Shown one piece after another: positions 8,830-16,716 of a DNA stretch of 17,677 bases (positions are counted from its first letter, which is position 1; each line of letters starts with the position of its first letter). Source of the DNA: Strigomonas culicis (Eukaryota > Euglenozoa > Kinetoplastea > Trypanosomatida > Trypanosomatidae); contig AUXH01000409.1 in assembly GCA_000482145.1 (NCBI GenBank), forward strand, positions 1 to 17,677. Direction: 5' to 3'. The translations under genes and the position numbers were made by a program. The notes under the pieces were generated by a model, which did no database searches, was not told the DNA's origin, and worked only from the letters and a program-made list of their open reading frames with translations.

Positions 8830-8856
8830 ATATATATATATATATATATATATATA
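8830..8856. repeat. (AT)n microsatellite
   Basis: A 27-nt uninterrupted AT alternation. A shorter TA run lies at about 8765-8779, so the whole 8760-8860 block is alternating purine-pyrimidine DNA, able to extrude hairpins. Confidence 0.92.
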
Positions 8857-9868
8857 CCTATATACGCTTATTATTAATACGTATTTTCCGTTCTAAGAGT
8901 TTAATTATTGCTACTACTACTTTTCTTTTCTTTTGTATGTAAGTATTAATAATAACTAAAACTGTAACAGAAAAAGTATCAGCAACAATAGGGATAGTAA
9001 GTATGTATACGTATGTATTAAATGCTTAGATAGAGTTATAATAATACTATGTATGATAGAGAAGATGAATGTAGAGAGAAAAGGGTTATCGTATTCGAGA
9101 AGGTATCAAACCATAGAGAACGCACGCCAAGGGCAACAATGGTTGTTCCTTTTTAGTTTTCACAGGTTCATTTGCACTTTGAAGCACACATGCTAATCTC
9201 GTTATTTTATTTAGTATTACTTTTATGATTAGTTTATTATTAGGACAATGACAAAACAGCACACATCGAATTTATATAGAGTGTATATGTGTGTGTGCGT
9301 GTGTATGTGTGTGCTCAAGCGAATCTCTGTGTTCAATGGTTAGGAAGAGAGTATTAGTGAGCACGTTAAAAAAAAAAAATCAACTTTTTTTTTTTAGCTG
9401 AGAACCTCTTTTCCTCATTCCAAATAGCATACGTGCATATACTATATATATATAAAACAAAGTAAAAAGAAGTTGCTTGTATATATATATACTATCGTTT
9501 AAATGTATAGATATATAAACATATGCAGAGGGAGAAGCAATAAAATGTAATAATCGTGAAGTAGGAACAACGTGAGAGAGTGTGTGAAAAAAACGAAAAT
9601 ACTAGGAAAAAAAAAGACTAGAAAACGAATTCAGAGAAGCACATACGCGAAAAAAAGAAACCTTCATTTATTTCTTGCATTTGCTCCTGCTTACTTTTTT
9701 TATTATTATAAGTTTCACTATTAATAATGGCGTCATCTCTCTTTCTTTTTCCCTTCGTTTTTTATTTATTTAGGTCTTTAAAGGTTATTCTTTTTTTTTT
9801 GTGTGTGTGGTCTGCTTGTTTCCTCCGCGTTGCACCCACGTGCGGCGCAGCGCTGAGAGTCCTCCGCT

Positions 9869-12800
9869 TTACATGTTGTTCAGGACGTTGTAGAGCGGAA
9901 ATAAGAGCAGCGACAGCATCCCCTCCTTGCGCGCCTCCATCGCGGTGAGCGCGATGAGCAGCACCGCGCGCTCGTCCTGCAGCGACAGCCCCGCCTGCAC
10001 CACCTCGTGCACGCGCGTCGCCTCGCCGCCGGCGCCGTCCGCGGCGGCGCCCTCCGCGGCGGGCCGCAGCCCGGCGAGCAGCTCCGCCTCGCGCCGCTGC
10101 TGGTGCGTGCTGAAGCCCTCGCGCTGCGCAGCAGCGGAGGCGCCGCCGCCGTGGCGCGGGTGCGCGCTGAAGAGCCCGCCGCTCGTGGCGACGGGCAGCT
10201 TCTGGTCCCCGGCGCCCCGCACCGTGTACACCGGCCCGTCGCTGCCGCTGCCGCCGAGGTACCAGCAGCGCAGCCCGCCCTTCGTCAGCGTCTCTGGCCG
10301 CTGCGTGAGCTGCTGCGCGAGTCGCTTCGCGGGCCGCTGCAGCACCTTGTTGATGTCGTTGTACGGGTAGTCCTCCACCATGTAGCCGAGGAGGTTCAGC
10401 ACGTACAGCTTCAGTGAGCGCAGCGTGTAACTCGGCGTCAGGTCCGCACGCGCCCGCAGGCCGACGCAGGCGCCGTCGTGCGTCTGCCGCACCACCTCCG
10501 CGAACGTGTCGAGCTCCTCGCTCAACAGTCCCGCCGCCGTCGGGTAGTACTGCTCCATGCAGCTCGCGCCGAGCTCCGACCACGAGAACTGGTAGCGCCA
10601 CAGCGTGCGGCTCGCGGTCGAGGTGCGGATGCGCTGTTCACTCACCACGTCGTCGGCGCCCGCGTAGCAGAGGTACATGTCGCGGTCCGCCGCCGTGCGC
10701 ACCGCGGGCAGCGCCGGCGGCAGGCACGGCTCCACGAGCGCGTCCAGCGACGCGGCACTGCCGGCCGCGCGGCGCGGCGACCCCGCGCTCGCGGAGCTGC
10801 CGCCGGAGGCCGCGACGTGCCGCAGCTGGCTGCGCATCACGGCCGGCAGCACCGCGGCGGTCCAGGGCTCCGTCGGCACAAAGAGCCCCCCGACGAAGCT
10901 CGTGAGCGCGACGACGTGGGCGAGCAGCGCCGTGAGCTGGAACAGCTCCGGGATGGACCAGCCCTGCTGGAGCAGCTCCCGCACGTCGCCCTCGTCCAGC
11001 ACCCACGGCGTGTGGACCGCCTTCGCGATGAAGGGCTGCACGGCGCGCAGCCGCGGCGGCGGGCCCTCCTCCAGCCAGCGGCAGCCGCCGCCGCCGCCGC
11101 CGCGCGGCCGGTGGCGCCGCGGGAGGGGGCTCACGCGGTCCTCGTAGAGGTGCAGCGCGTCAGCCGAGCGAGGGTCCTCCTCCTCCTCGTCGTCGTCGTC
11201 CAGCCCGCTGCCGCCGGCGGCGCCCTGCGTCTGCTGCACGTAGCGCTGCAGCAGCCCGGCGTAGCGGCACACGAGGAACTCGCAGCGGTGGCGGCTCGCG
11301 GCCATCACGGCCAACATGAGCCGCTCCTCCACCGCGAGCGGGCCCTCGCCGAAGAGAAGGAAGCGCGAGAGCAGGTGGTGCGCGCGCAGCAGCTCGGGGA
11401 ACAGCCGCAGCGCGCGGTAGTACTGTGGGCACTCGCCGAACTCCATGTACGTGTTGTACAGCAGCTCCTCCGACGCGGCAAACACCGGCGCGCGGGGGAT
11501 GAGCTGGCAGCGGCCGAGCGCGCAGAGCAGCGCGTGCTGCCGCTGCTGCGCCGCGCTGCGCTGGCCGAGGTCCGCCGCGCCGCCGCCGAGGCTGCCCGGC
11601 AGACTCAGGTGCAGCAGTGGGGCCGCGCTGCGGTGCGCGTGGGCGCGGCGCGGCTGGCGGCCGCCGTAGCGCTCGGGCACCTCGTACAGCGCCGCGCCGC
11701 CGACGGCGCCCAGGAGCGGCGACGTCAGCTGCTGGGCCCAGTAGCAGCTCGCAGCCTCCGCTTCCGCGCGCCGCATCACGGTCTCCAGCCGCCGTGCGTC
11801 GCCTGCCGCATACTCGCTGCTCGTCAGCAGCAGCCGCTCCGTCGTCGTGAGCACGGCCGCGGCCGGCAGCGGGCAGTAGGTCAGCATCGGCTCGGCCGCG
11901 GCGGCGGCGCGCTGCTCCCACGCGGCGACCCCTTCCAGCCGCGGCGTGCCGTCCGGCGCGAAGCTCAGCAGTTGGTCACTGGCGCGTAGCGCGCCCGTGT
12001 GCGGCGGCGGCGGCGCCGGCGCCAGCGCAGCCGGCGTCGCGCCCTCCGCCGGCCGCAGCTGCGGCAGGTACTCCAGGAAGTCCGTCATGCACGGCGCGCG
12101 CGCCGTGTCGCGCATCGCGAGGCTGTACGCGAGGCACAGCTGCGCCGCGGCCGCGAGCGGCACACAGGGGCAGCTGAAGGCGATGCACAGCACCACCTGG
12201 AGGATCGCCTGGCGCGCGCACTGGGCGAGCTGCGGGTCCGCCGGCAGCGTGAAGGACGGCAGCGGCGGCGCCGCCGCCGCGCCGGCCGCGTGCGTCGGCA
12301 CCGGCGGCGTGGACGCCAGGCCGTAGCTGAACGGCGTCGGCTGGCCCATGCTGCTGACGCTCGCGCTCTTTCCGGTGCTGTGTAGCGGGTCGTCGTCCTG
12401 CAGAGTGTGAATGGCCGCCACGGGGCCGGCCACGCCCTCCAGGTAGGGGGTGGCGTGCGCGGGGCTGCTGCCGCTGAGGCTGCTCGCGCCGACGGAGCCG
12501 CTCTCGCCGGGCGGCACCGCCGTCGCGTAGACGCGCGGCAGCCCCGGCGCCGGCGCGCTGCCCGCGCCGCCGCGCGGCGGCAGCACGTGTGTGAGACAGT
12601 GGCAGCAGAGCCGCAGGAAGAAGTGAAAGGCATCCCTCAGGCCGCCGTCCGCGGGCTCGCGCCGCGCGTGCGGAGGAGCACGCGGGGCCAGGTCGGCCGG
12701 CGCGCCGCTGGCCTCCGGCGAGCCCTCCGGGAACAGCTCGTAGGGGAAGTAGACGCAGTCGAAGACGTCGAGGATGAGCTGCTGCGAGGCCGCCGCGTCG

Positions 12801-13318
12801 GGCGGGTGCACGGGCGGCGGGTCCGCGCGCTCCGCCGCCGGGCCGCTCACCATGGAGAGCACGACGCGCGGGAGGTTGGAGCGTCGCTCGCGCGCGTGGC
12901 GCGGCGGCGGCACGCCGGCACCCTCGCCCGCCGCGACGGCGCGCACCGCGTCCTCGAGGGCCGCGGCGGTCGCGGCCGCGGCGGCCGCCTCACCGGCCTC
13001 GCCCCGCTCCAGGTACTCCAGCACGTTCGCGAAGGTGGGGTCGCCCGCGGCCGCGTCGTCCGACGCGAGGCTGGTGCTCGTGTGCGTCGTGGACAGGCTC
13101 GCACTCGCGCTGACGGGCGGCGAGCGGTGAGGGTGGCGGTGCCGCTGCGGGGCGGCGACACCCATCGGATGCCCGCCGTCGTGGTCAGCGGCGGCGGCTG
13201 CGGCGCGGCGCGCCTCGCCTTGCCTCCCCAGGTCGTAGAGGACGGTGAGCAGCGACGTGCTGTACCAGCTGAGGTAATCGCTCGGCGCGCAGCCAGAGCC
13301 CTGCTCTGGCACCGACAT
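9869..13318 (-). CDS. Sestrin (PA26-family) homologue with a large N-terminal extension
   Basis: Sestrins couple stress and amino-acid (leucine) status to TORC1 through GATOR2 and have an alkylhydroperoxidase-like fold. This protein has 1149 residues; animal sestrins have about 480-550. Sestrin signatures start near residue 624: LLFGEGPLAVEERLMLAVMA then ASRHRCEFLV (Cys679), next HTPWVLDEGDVRELLQQGWS (about 769-788), WRYQFSWSELGASCMEQYYP (907-926), GYMVEDYPYNDINKVL (978-993) and the C-terminal MEAR helix (1127-1130). Residues 1-600 are an Ala/Pro/Ser-rich extension with a few hydrophobic helical patches (about 180-193, 233-245, 367-410). Acidic DDDDEEEEED sits at 707-716. Cys679 fits human Sesn2 Cys125, while Tyr127 and His132 appear replaced by Phe681 and Tyr686. 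The start at 13318 is preferred: the frame opens upstream to an ATG at 13459, but that lies before the predicted splice acceptor and encodes AT-rich, noncoding-like residues. Family assignment is strong; function in this organism is inferred. Confidence 0.9.
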   Translation of the reverse strand: MSVPEQGSGCAPSDYLSWYSTSLLTVLYDLGRQGEARRAAAAAADHDGGHPMGVAAPQRHRHPHRSPPVSASASLSTTHTSTSLASDDAAAGDPTFANVLEYLERGEAGEAAAAAATAAALEDAVRAVAAGEGAGVPPPRHARERRSNLPRVVLSMVSGPAAERADPPPVHPPDAAASQQLILDVFDCVYFPYELFPEGSPEASGAPADLAPRAPPHARREPADGGLRDAFHFFLRLCCHCLTHVLPPRGGAGSAPAPGLPRVYATAVPPGESGSVGASSLSGSSPAHATPYLEGVAGPVAAIHTLQDDDPLHSTGKSASVSSMGQPTPFSYGLASTPPVPTHAAGAAAAPPLPSFTLPADPQLAQCARQAILQVVLCIAFSCPCVPLAAAAQLCLAYSLAMRDTARAPCMTDFLEYLPQLRPAEGATPAALAPAPPPPHTGALRASDQLLSFAPDGTPRLEGVAAWEQRAAAAAEPMLTYCPLPAAAVLTTTERLLLTSSEYAAGDARRLETVMRRAEAEAASCYWAQQLTSPLLGAVGGAALYEVPERYGGRQPRRAHAHRSAAPLLHLSLPGSLGGGAADLGQRSAAQQRQHALLCALGRCQLIPRAPVFAASEELLYNTYMEFGECPQYYRALRLFPELLRAHHLLSRFLLFGEGPLAVEERLMLAVMAASRHRCEFLVCRYAGLLQRYVQQTQGAAGGSGLDDDDEEEEDPRSADALHLYEDRVSPLPRRHRPRGGGGGGCRWLEEGPPPRLRAVQPFIAKAVHTPWVLDEGDVRELLQQGWSIPELFQLTALLAHVVALTSFVGGLFVPTEPWTAAVLPAVMRSQLRHVAASGGSSASAGSPRRAAGSAASLDALVEPCLPPALPAVRTAADRDMYLCYAGADDVVSEQRIRTSTASRTLWRYQFSWSELGASCMEQYYPTAAGLLSEELDTFAEVVRQTHDGACVGLRARADLTPSYTLRSLKLYVLNLLGYMVEDYPYNDINKVLQRPAKRLAQQLTQRPETLTKGGLRCWYLGGSGSDGPVYTVRGAGDQKLPVATSGGLFSAHPRHGGGASAAAQREGFSTHQQRREAELLAGLRPAAEGAAADGAGGEATRVHEVVQAGLSLQDERAVLLIALTAMEARKEGMLSLLLFPLYNVLNNM

Positions 13319-13345
13319 GGTGTGGTCCGGGCGAGGACTGTTAGA

Positions 13346-13356
13346 GGGGGGGGGGG
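13346..13356 (-). other. C11 homopolymer in the sestrin 5' UTR
   Basis: Eleven C on the coding strand directly follow the stop codon of the upstream ORF and end 27 nt before the main ATG. The citrate synthase leader has a C12 run at almost the same distance. Confidence 0.85.
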
Positions 13357-13389
13357 TCAGTGGGTGATGCGGGTTGGGGTGACTGGCAT
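13357..13389 (-). other. Upstream ORF in the sestrin 5' UTR
   Basis: An ATG at 13389 opens a 10-codon frame ending in TGA at 13359-13357, inside the predicted 116-nt sestrin leader and 38 nt before the main ATG. The other predicted leaders in the window contain no ATG. Trans-splicing at the later AG (13384/13383) would remove its start. It could lower translation of the main frame; this is inferred. Confidence 0.65.
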
Positions 13390-13434
13390 GAACGGAACCC
13401 GATACTAATACTACTAAGATATCAGTATTTTTAA

Positions 13435-13449
13435 CTTTGAAAAAAAAAA
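13435..13449 (-). promoter_or_regulatory. Putative spliced-leader acceptor of the sestrin gene
   Basis: T10 on the minus strand (13449-13440) is followed by CAAAG with AG at 13436/13435, giving a 116-nt leader. A second T-rich stretch lies just upstream (13478-13465). Further AGs at 13415/13414, 13412/13411 and 13406/13405 could be alternatives. All exclude the in-frame ATG at 13459. Confidence 0.55.
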
Positions 13450-13725
13450 TGTAGAACAAGAGTGAAAAAAAAAGAAGGCAATGTCACGGACACATAAGAG
13501 AGACGACCTCATGATTCATCCTTACTCACTACTCACATTTGAACCTTTACACACATCGGTAAAGAGGGACTCAGAACATAATGAGAATAAATGACAACAA
13601 CAATAAAAAAAACGCACACACCAAAAAAAAAAGGAAAAAAGGATCTACATCTCTCTGACAAGTACTAAAAAAAAAACTCACGAAAAAAAAAAAGGATAAT
13701 CAAAATCCAGAAAACAAAACCAACG

Positions 13726-13743
13726 AACAAACAAACAAACAAA
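13726..13743. repeat. (AACA)n microsatellite
   Basis: Four tandem AACA units merging into an A-run, in the spacer between kinase and sestrin. Confidence 0.8.
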
Positions 13744-14538
13744 AAAATCCATGCGAAAAAAAGAAGAAAAGGAAATTGATATGAAAAAAAAAAAAAACAA
13801 GGAGACTAGCTGGCCTTTCTCTTACTTTTCCATTGTTGCTCCTCATTCATTATGTGTTGGTGTGTACACATAATATGATAATTTCTATGCGTACATAAGC
13901 ATAGAAGTGCTTTTTCTTCTTTTATGTATATATCATTGGTGGCGCATTGCCTGAAGATCGGATGAAAAATGGGGTGAGAGATAAAAGAAAATAACAATGA
14001 ACCGAACGGTTTACCGGAACAGTTTTTTTTTTTTGCGTGTAGTTCTCCACAAGACAAATAGGGACTTTAATAACAGTTCTATTATCATCCTCTTTTATTA
14101 CTTCCATTTTTTTTTTTGCTTTCTTGTTCTCTTTTTTTTTCTACACACATAAAAAAAAAAAAAAACAGAGGGTTCAATATACATCTTGAATAAAATACCA
14201 TTGACTGTAAAAAAAAAAAAACAATACTCATGAATAATAGTAAACTATACATTTTTTTTTTTTGCCCTCCTCTCTCTCAAAAAAAAAAAACATCAATTCT
14301 GCAATCAGGAAGCAAGTAGAGCAAAAGAAAACAAGGACCCATAAATATGTTCCTTTTACACTTTTTGTTTCTTTCCTTCGTAAATCAATAAAGCAAAGCT
14401 GAAGTAGAACAGAAACAGAAAGAGCCATCAATAATAAAAAGTAGTCAGTATTTTTTTTCTAGTCATGTTTTCTTCTTTTGTAAAGTGTATTGTGTCATTC
14501 CTTACATCTTCATACTTATACTATTATTATTATTGTTG

Positions 14539-14560
14539 TCTCTCTCTCTCTCTCTCTCTC
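14539..14560. repeat. (TC)11 microsatellite
   Basis: Eleven TC units within a longer CT-rich stretch (to about 14610) on the plus strand. It lies some 90-150 nt downstream of the kinase stop and is GA-rich in the transcript, in the kinase 3' UTR. Confidence 0.9.
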
Positions 14561-14695
14561 TTATTCTTTCTCTCTTTCTCTTTCTCTTCCTTTTCCTCTC
14601 CTTTCGTGTGTTCCAGACGAACGAACCCTAGCGCGTGAAAGGAGAGCGAAAATTACAAAAAAAGAACAAAAAGACCCTGCGACGCCGCATGGAGC

Positions 14696-15523
14696 TTACT
14701 CGCCCCCCTGCAGCAGCTTGGGGTCCCAGCCAACCTGGAACCACGGGTGCGCAATCACGTCCTCTAGGGGAATGCGCTTTCGCGGGTCTACAGTGAGCAT
14801 CCTACTGATGAGGTCCTTGGCGCCGTCGGAGATGTGGCGGATCATCTGGTACTCCCCGCGCTCAATCTTGCCGAGCAGCACGTTCATGTTGCGGTCTTCG
14901 AACGGGAGGCGCCCGGCCAGCATGACATAGAGCACGACGCCGCAGCTCCAGACGTCCGCGGAGAGCTCGTTGTAGCCGCGCTCCATCAGCACCTCCGGCG
15001 CCACGTAGTTGGGCGTGCCGCAGACGGTCTGCAGCAACACGTCTTGCTGCAGGTTGGAGAGCCCAAAGTCGGAAATCTTCAGCACACCGGAGCTGTCCAG
15101 CAGAAGGTTCTCCGGCTTCAGGTCGCGGTGCGCGAAGCCCTTGCTGTGACAGTAATACATACCAGCGATCATCTGGTGGAAATAGTGCCGCGCCGTGTTT
15201 TCGTCGAAGCGCTTCGCGGCGACAATCTTATCGAAGAGCTCGCCGCCGGTGACGAGCTCCAGCACCAGATAGTAGTGGTTCGTCGACTGCAGCACCTCGC
15301 GCAGTTCGACGACGTTCGGCTGGCGCAGGCTCCGCATGATGGCCACCTCGCGCAGCATCTGGTCCTCCATGTTCTCCTTCTTCATGCGGCGCTTGTCCAC
15401 GATCTTGATGGCCCATTGGCGGCCGTTGCGGTCCGTGCCGACGCGCACCTTCGAGAAGTTGCCACTACCGATCTGCTTCCCTAGCGTGTACTCGCCCACC
15501 ATATTGCTTTTCTGGTAGCTCAT
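14696..15523 (-). CDS. Ser/Thr protein kinase, CAMK group, AMPK/SNF1/CIPK-like
   Basis: The 275-residue protein is a complete kinase domain with almost nothing else. Visible motifs are the glycine loop GSGNFSKV (19-26), Lys40 in WAIK, Glu59 of helix C, HRDLKPEN (132-139, catalytic Asp134), DFG (152-154), activation-loop Thr166 in LLQTVCGTPNYVAPE, and the late RKRIPLEDVIAHPWF. LVTGGELFDKI, GTPNYVAPEVL and the late motif point to the CAMK-like branch that includes AMPK/SNF1 and plant CIPK kinases. All catalytic residues are present, so it should be active and phosphorylate Ser/Thr. It lacks the autoinhibitory, UBA, KA1 or NAF/FISL tails of those families, so regulation must come from partners or Thr166 phosphorylation. 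The start follows a canonical acceptor by 56 nt; Met8 is a possible alternative start just before the domain. The exact subfamily is uncertain. Confidence 0.94.
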   Translation of the reverse strand: MSYQKSNMVGEYTLGKQIGSGNFSKVRVGTDRNGRQWAIKIVDKRRMKKENMEDQMLREVAIMRSLRQPNVVELREVLQSTNHYYLVLELVTGGELFDKIVAAKRFDENTARHYFHQMIAGMYYCHSKGFAHRDLKPENLLLDSSGVLKISDFGLSNLQQDVLLQTVCGTPNYVAPEVLMERGYNELSADVWSCGVVLYVMLAGRLPFEDRNMNVLLGKIERGEYQMIRHISDGAKDLISRMLTVDPRKRIPLEDVIAHPWFQVGWDPKLLQGGE

Positions 15524-15945
15524 CTTTGTATATGTATTGTATAGTTCTTGTAGAGATAATCAAGATGCCAAGGATTCCACTGGTACAGAGAGGGAAAAAA
15601 AAAAGAAGAGATAGTGATGAATCCAAAGTGATGATAAGGAGGCAACAACGGTAGTTTTATTTAGAGGCAGATGCTCTTTCTGTGTAACTAACAGAGAGAA
15701 GGAGGGGGAAAGAGAGAAAGAAGGAAGTAATGATGGATCATAGCACCCGACCATTAGTCAAACAAGTAGCACACGCACTTGCTGAAAAGCGATTCACACT
15801 TTTAATGCTTGTATATGCATACACGTATGTATAGATATATATCTGGTGTTGTGTGCATCTAAAATCTAACTGAAAAACAACATCAAAAAAAAAGAATGTA
15901 ATATACACGGGACCCATTGCTGCACTGGTCGTGCGTTGCGACGGT
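15524..15945. other. Spacer between the 256-codon gene and the kinase
   Basis: About 420 nt of AT-rich DNA holding the kinase leader and acceptor and presumably the short 3' UTR of the 256-codon gene. Short ORFs on the minus strand look noncoding. It is the shortest spacer here. Confidence 0.7.
15580..15610 (-). promoter_or_regulatory. Putative spliced-leader acceptor of the kinase gene
   Basis: On the minus strand CTCTTC plus T10 (15604-15595) and CCCTCTCTG lead into TACCAG with AG at 15581/15580. This is the clearest acceptor in the window, with a 56-nt leader lacking ATG. Confidence 0.7.
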
Positions 15946-16716
15946 CTAAGTCGCGATGTACAAGTACGCTCTCGCGTCATTGCGGTGGTGCGGATGGCCC
16001 TCCGCGCTGCGATGGCCTGCGGGACTCCCGGTGCGAGCGGCAGGGTACAGGGTCGCCTCTACCGCCTGCAGCTCCCGCCGTAGGGCACGGAGGCGCCGCA
16101 CTGCACACCGGATGCCCTCCGCTGTATGAACCCCGCCGCCCGCCGCGGTGGTCGGCGGCGTCCACTGGAAGGCATCCGCGTGGTACGCCGTCGGCGGCTC
16201 CAGCCCCTCCTCTTCCCTCACCACAGCCGCGCCGAAGGCGATGCGGCGCTCCACCGGCGGCGCGTCCGCGGCCGCCTCCGCCGCCTCGACCTCCAAGTGC
16301 GTCGGGAGTGTGTGCGCGGGTGACTCGCCCGCGTACGGCGACCACCGCCGCGTGCATCGCGCGGCGAGTGGCCGGGCCGTTGCCTGGCTCGGCGGCGGCG
16401 TGCGGCGCGTCTCCGCCGCGGCGGTGGGCAGGGCGCGCGGGGGCGGGGCCGCGCGCGCGTTGGCGTCCAGCTCACGCAGCGGCCAGCGACGCTGCGACGG
16501 GGGGTCGAACACGGCCGCCTTTGGGGGTGGCGCGGCCGGCGCCGCGCGGTGGCGCGCCATAGTGGCCGCCGGCAGCAGCCGCCGCCGCTCTAAGATCTGC
16601 GCAATGTAGTCATCCTCGTTCTCCACGGCGACGGTTTGCGTCTTGATGGTGTGGATGCGGTCGGCCGCCGCCGCGGGCTGGCCCCGGCGCGGGAACCGTG
16701 GAGGGCCGAAGCTCAT
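15946..16716 (-). CDS. Hypothetical Ala/Pro/Arg-rich protein, 256 residues
   Basis: I do not recognise this protein. It starts MSFGPPRFPR at 16716; the frame continues upstream to an ATG at 16803, but a good splice acceptor at 16735/16734 lies between, so the shorter form is preferred. Residues 18-48 form the most ordered-looking patch, IHTIKTQTVAVENEDDYIAQ followed by ILERRRLL. The middle (50-150) is basic, Ala/Pro-rich and probably disordered. A charged helix is likely at 198-223 (GIRCAVRRLRALRRELQAVE). The C-terminus is Gly/His/Arg-rich. No signal peptide, membrane segment or enzyme motif is visible. It is strongly GC-rich like its neighbours, which supports coding, though GC-rich DNA also opens false frames. 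The acceptor site immediately upstream is the main independent support. Confidence 0.7.
   Translation of the reverse strand: MSFGPPRFPRRGQPAAAADRIHTIKTQTVAVENEDDYIAQILERRRLLPAATMARHRAAPAAPPPKAAVFDPPSQRRWPLRELDANARAAPPPRALPTAAAETRRTPPPSQATARPLAARCTRRWSPYAGESPAHTLPTHLEVEAAEAAADAPPVERRIAFGAAVVREEEGLEPPTAYHADAFQWTPPTTAAGGGVHTAEGIRCAVRRLRALRRELQAVEATLYPAARTGSPAGHRSAEGHPHHRNDARAYLYIAT

Larger units (their letters stand above)
8440..9868. other. Long AT-rich spacer between sestrin and the PP4R1-like gene
   Basis: About 1.43 kb, the longest gene-free stretch in the window. It contains TA microsatellites, a 16-bp palindrome, several T and A runs and TG repeats (about 9285-9312). It should hold the sestrin 3' UTR, which could exceed 1 kb, and the leader of the PP4R1-like gene. 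No tRNA-like fold, snoRNA box pair or plausible coding ORF was found by eye. Confidence 0.7.
13319..14695. other. Long AT-rich spacer between the kinase and sestrin genes
   Basis: About 1.38 kb. The first 130 nt hold the sestrin leader and acceptor; the rest is AT-rich with many A and T homopolymers, a CAAA repeat and a TC microsatellite. Short ORFs (60-85 codons, minus strand, 13806-14431) are rich in Phe, Lys, Ser and Ile and look noncoding. It should contain the kinase 3' UTR. No RNA gene was recognised. Confidence 0.7.

Noticed and set aside
9129..9151. Short stem-loop followed by T run, resembling a bacterial terminator
   Set aside because: The setting is a eukaryotic polycistron, the stem is about seven pairs with a bulge, and it reads on the non-coding strand.
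10478..13408. Long plus-strand ORFs (503 and 333 codons) antisense to sestrin
   Set aside because: Arg/Ala/His-rich frames typical of the antisense of GC-rich coding DNA; no family resemblance, no acceptor site in that direction, and they oppose the polycistron.
13319..13459. Upstream in-frame ATG extending sestrin by 47 residues
   Set aside because: It lies upstream of the predicted T10/AG acceptor (13436/13435), and the extra residues come from AT-rich spacer-like DNA and from the C11 leader run.
15614..15620. GTGATGA resembling a C/D snoRNA C box
   Set aside because: The nearest CTGA D box is about 160 nt away and on the plus strand opposite the polycistron; no terminal stem.
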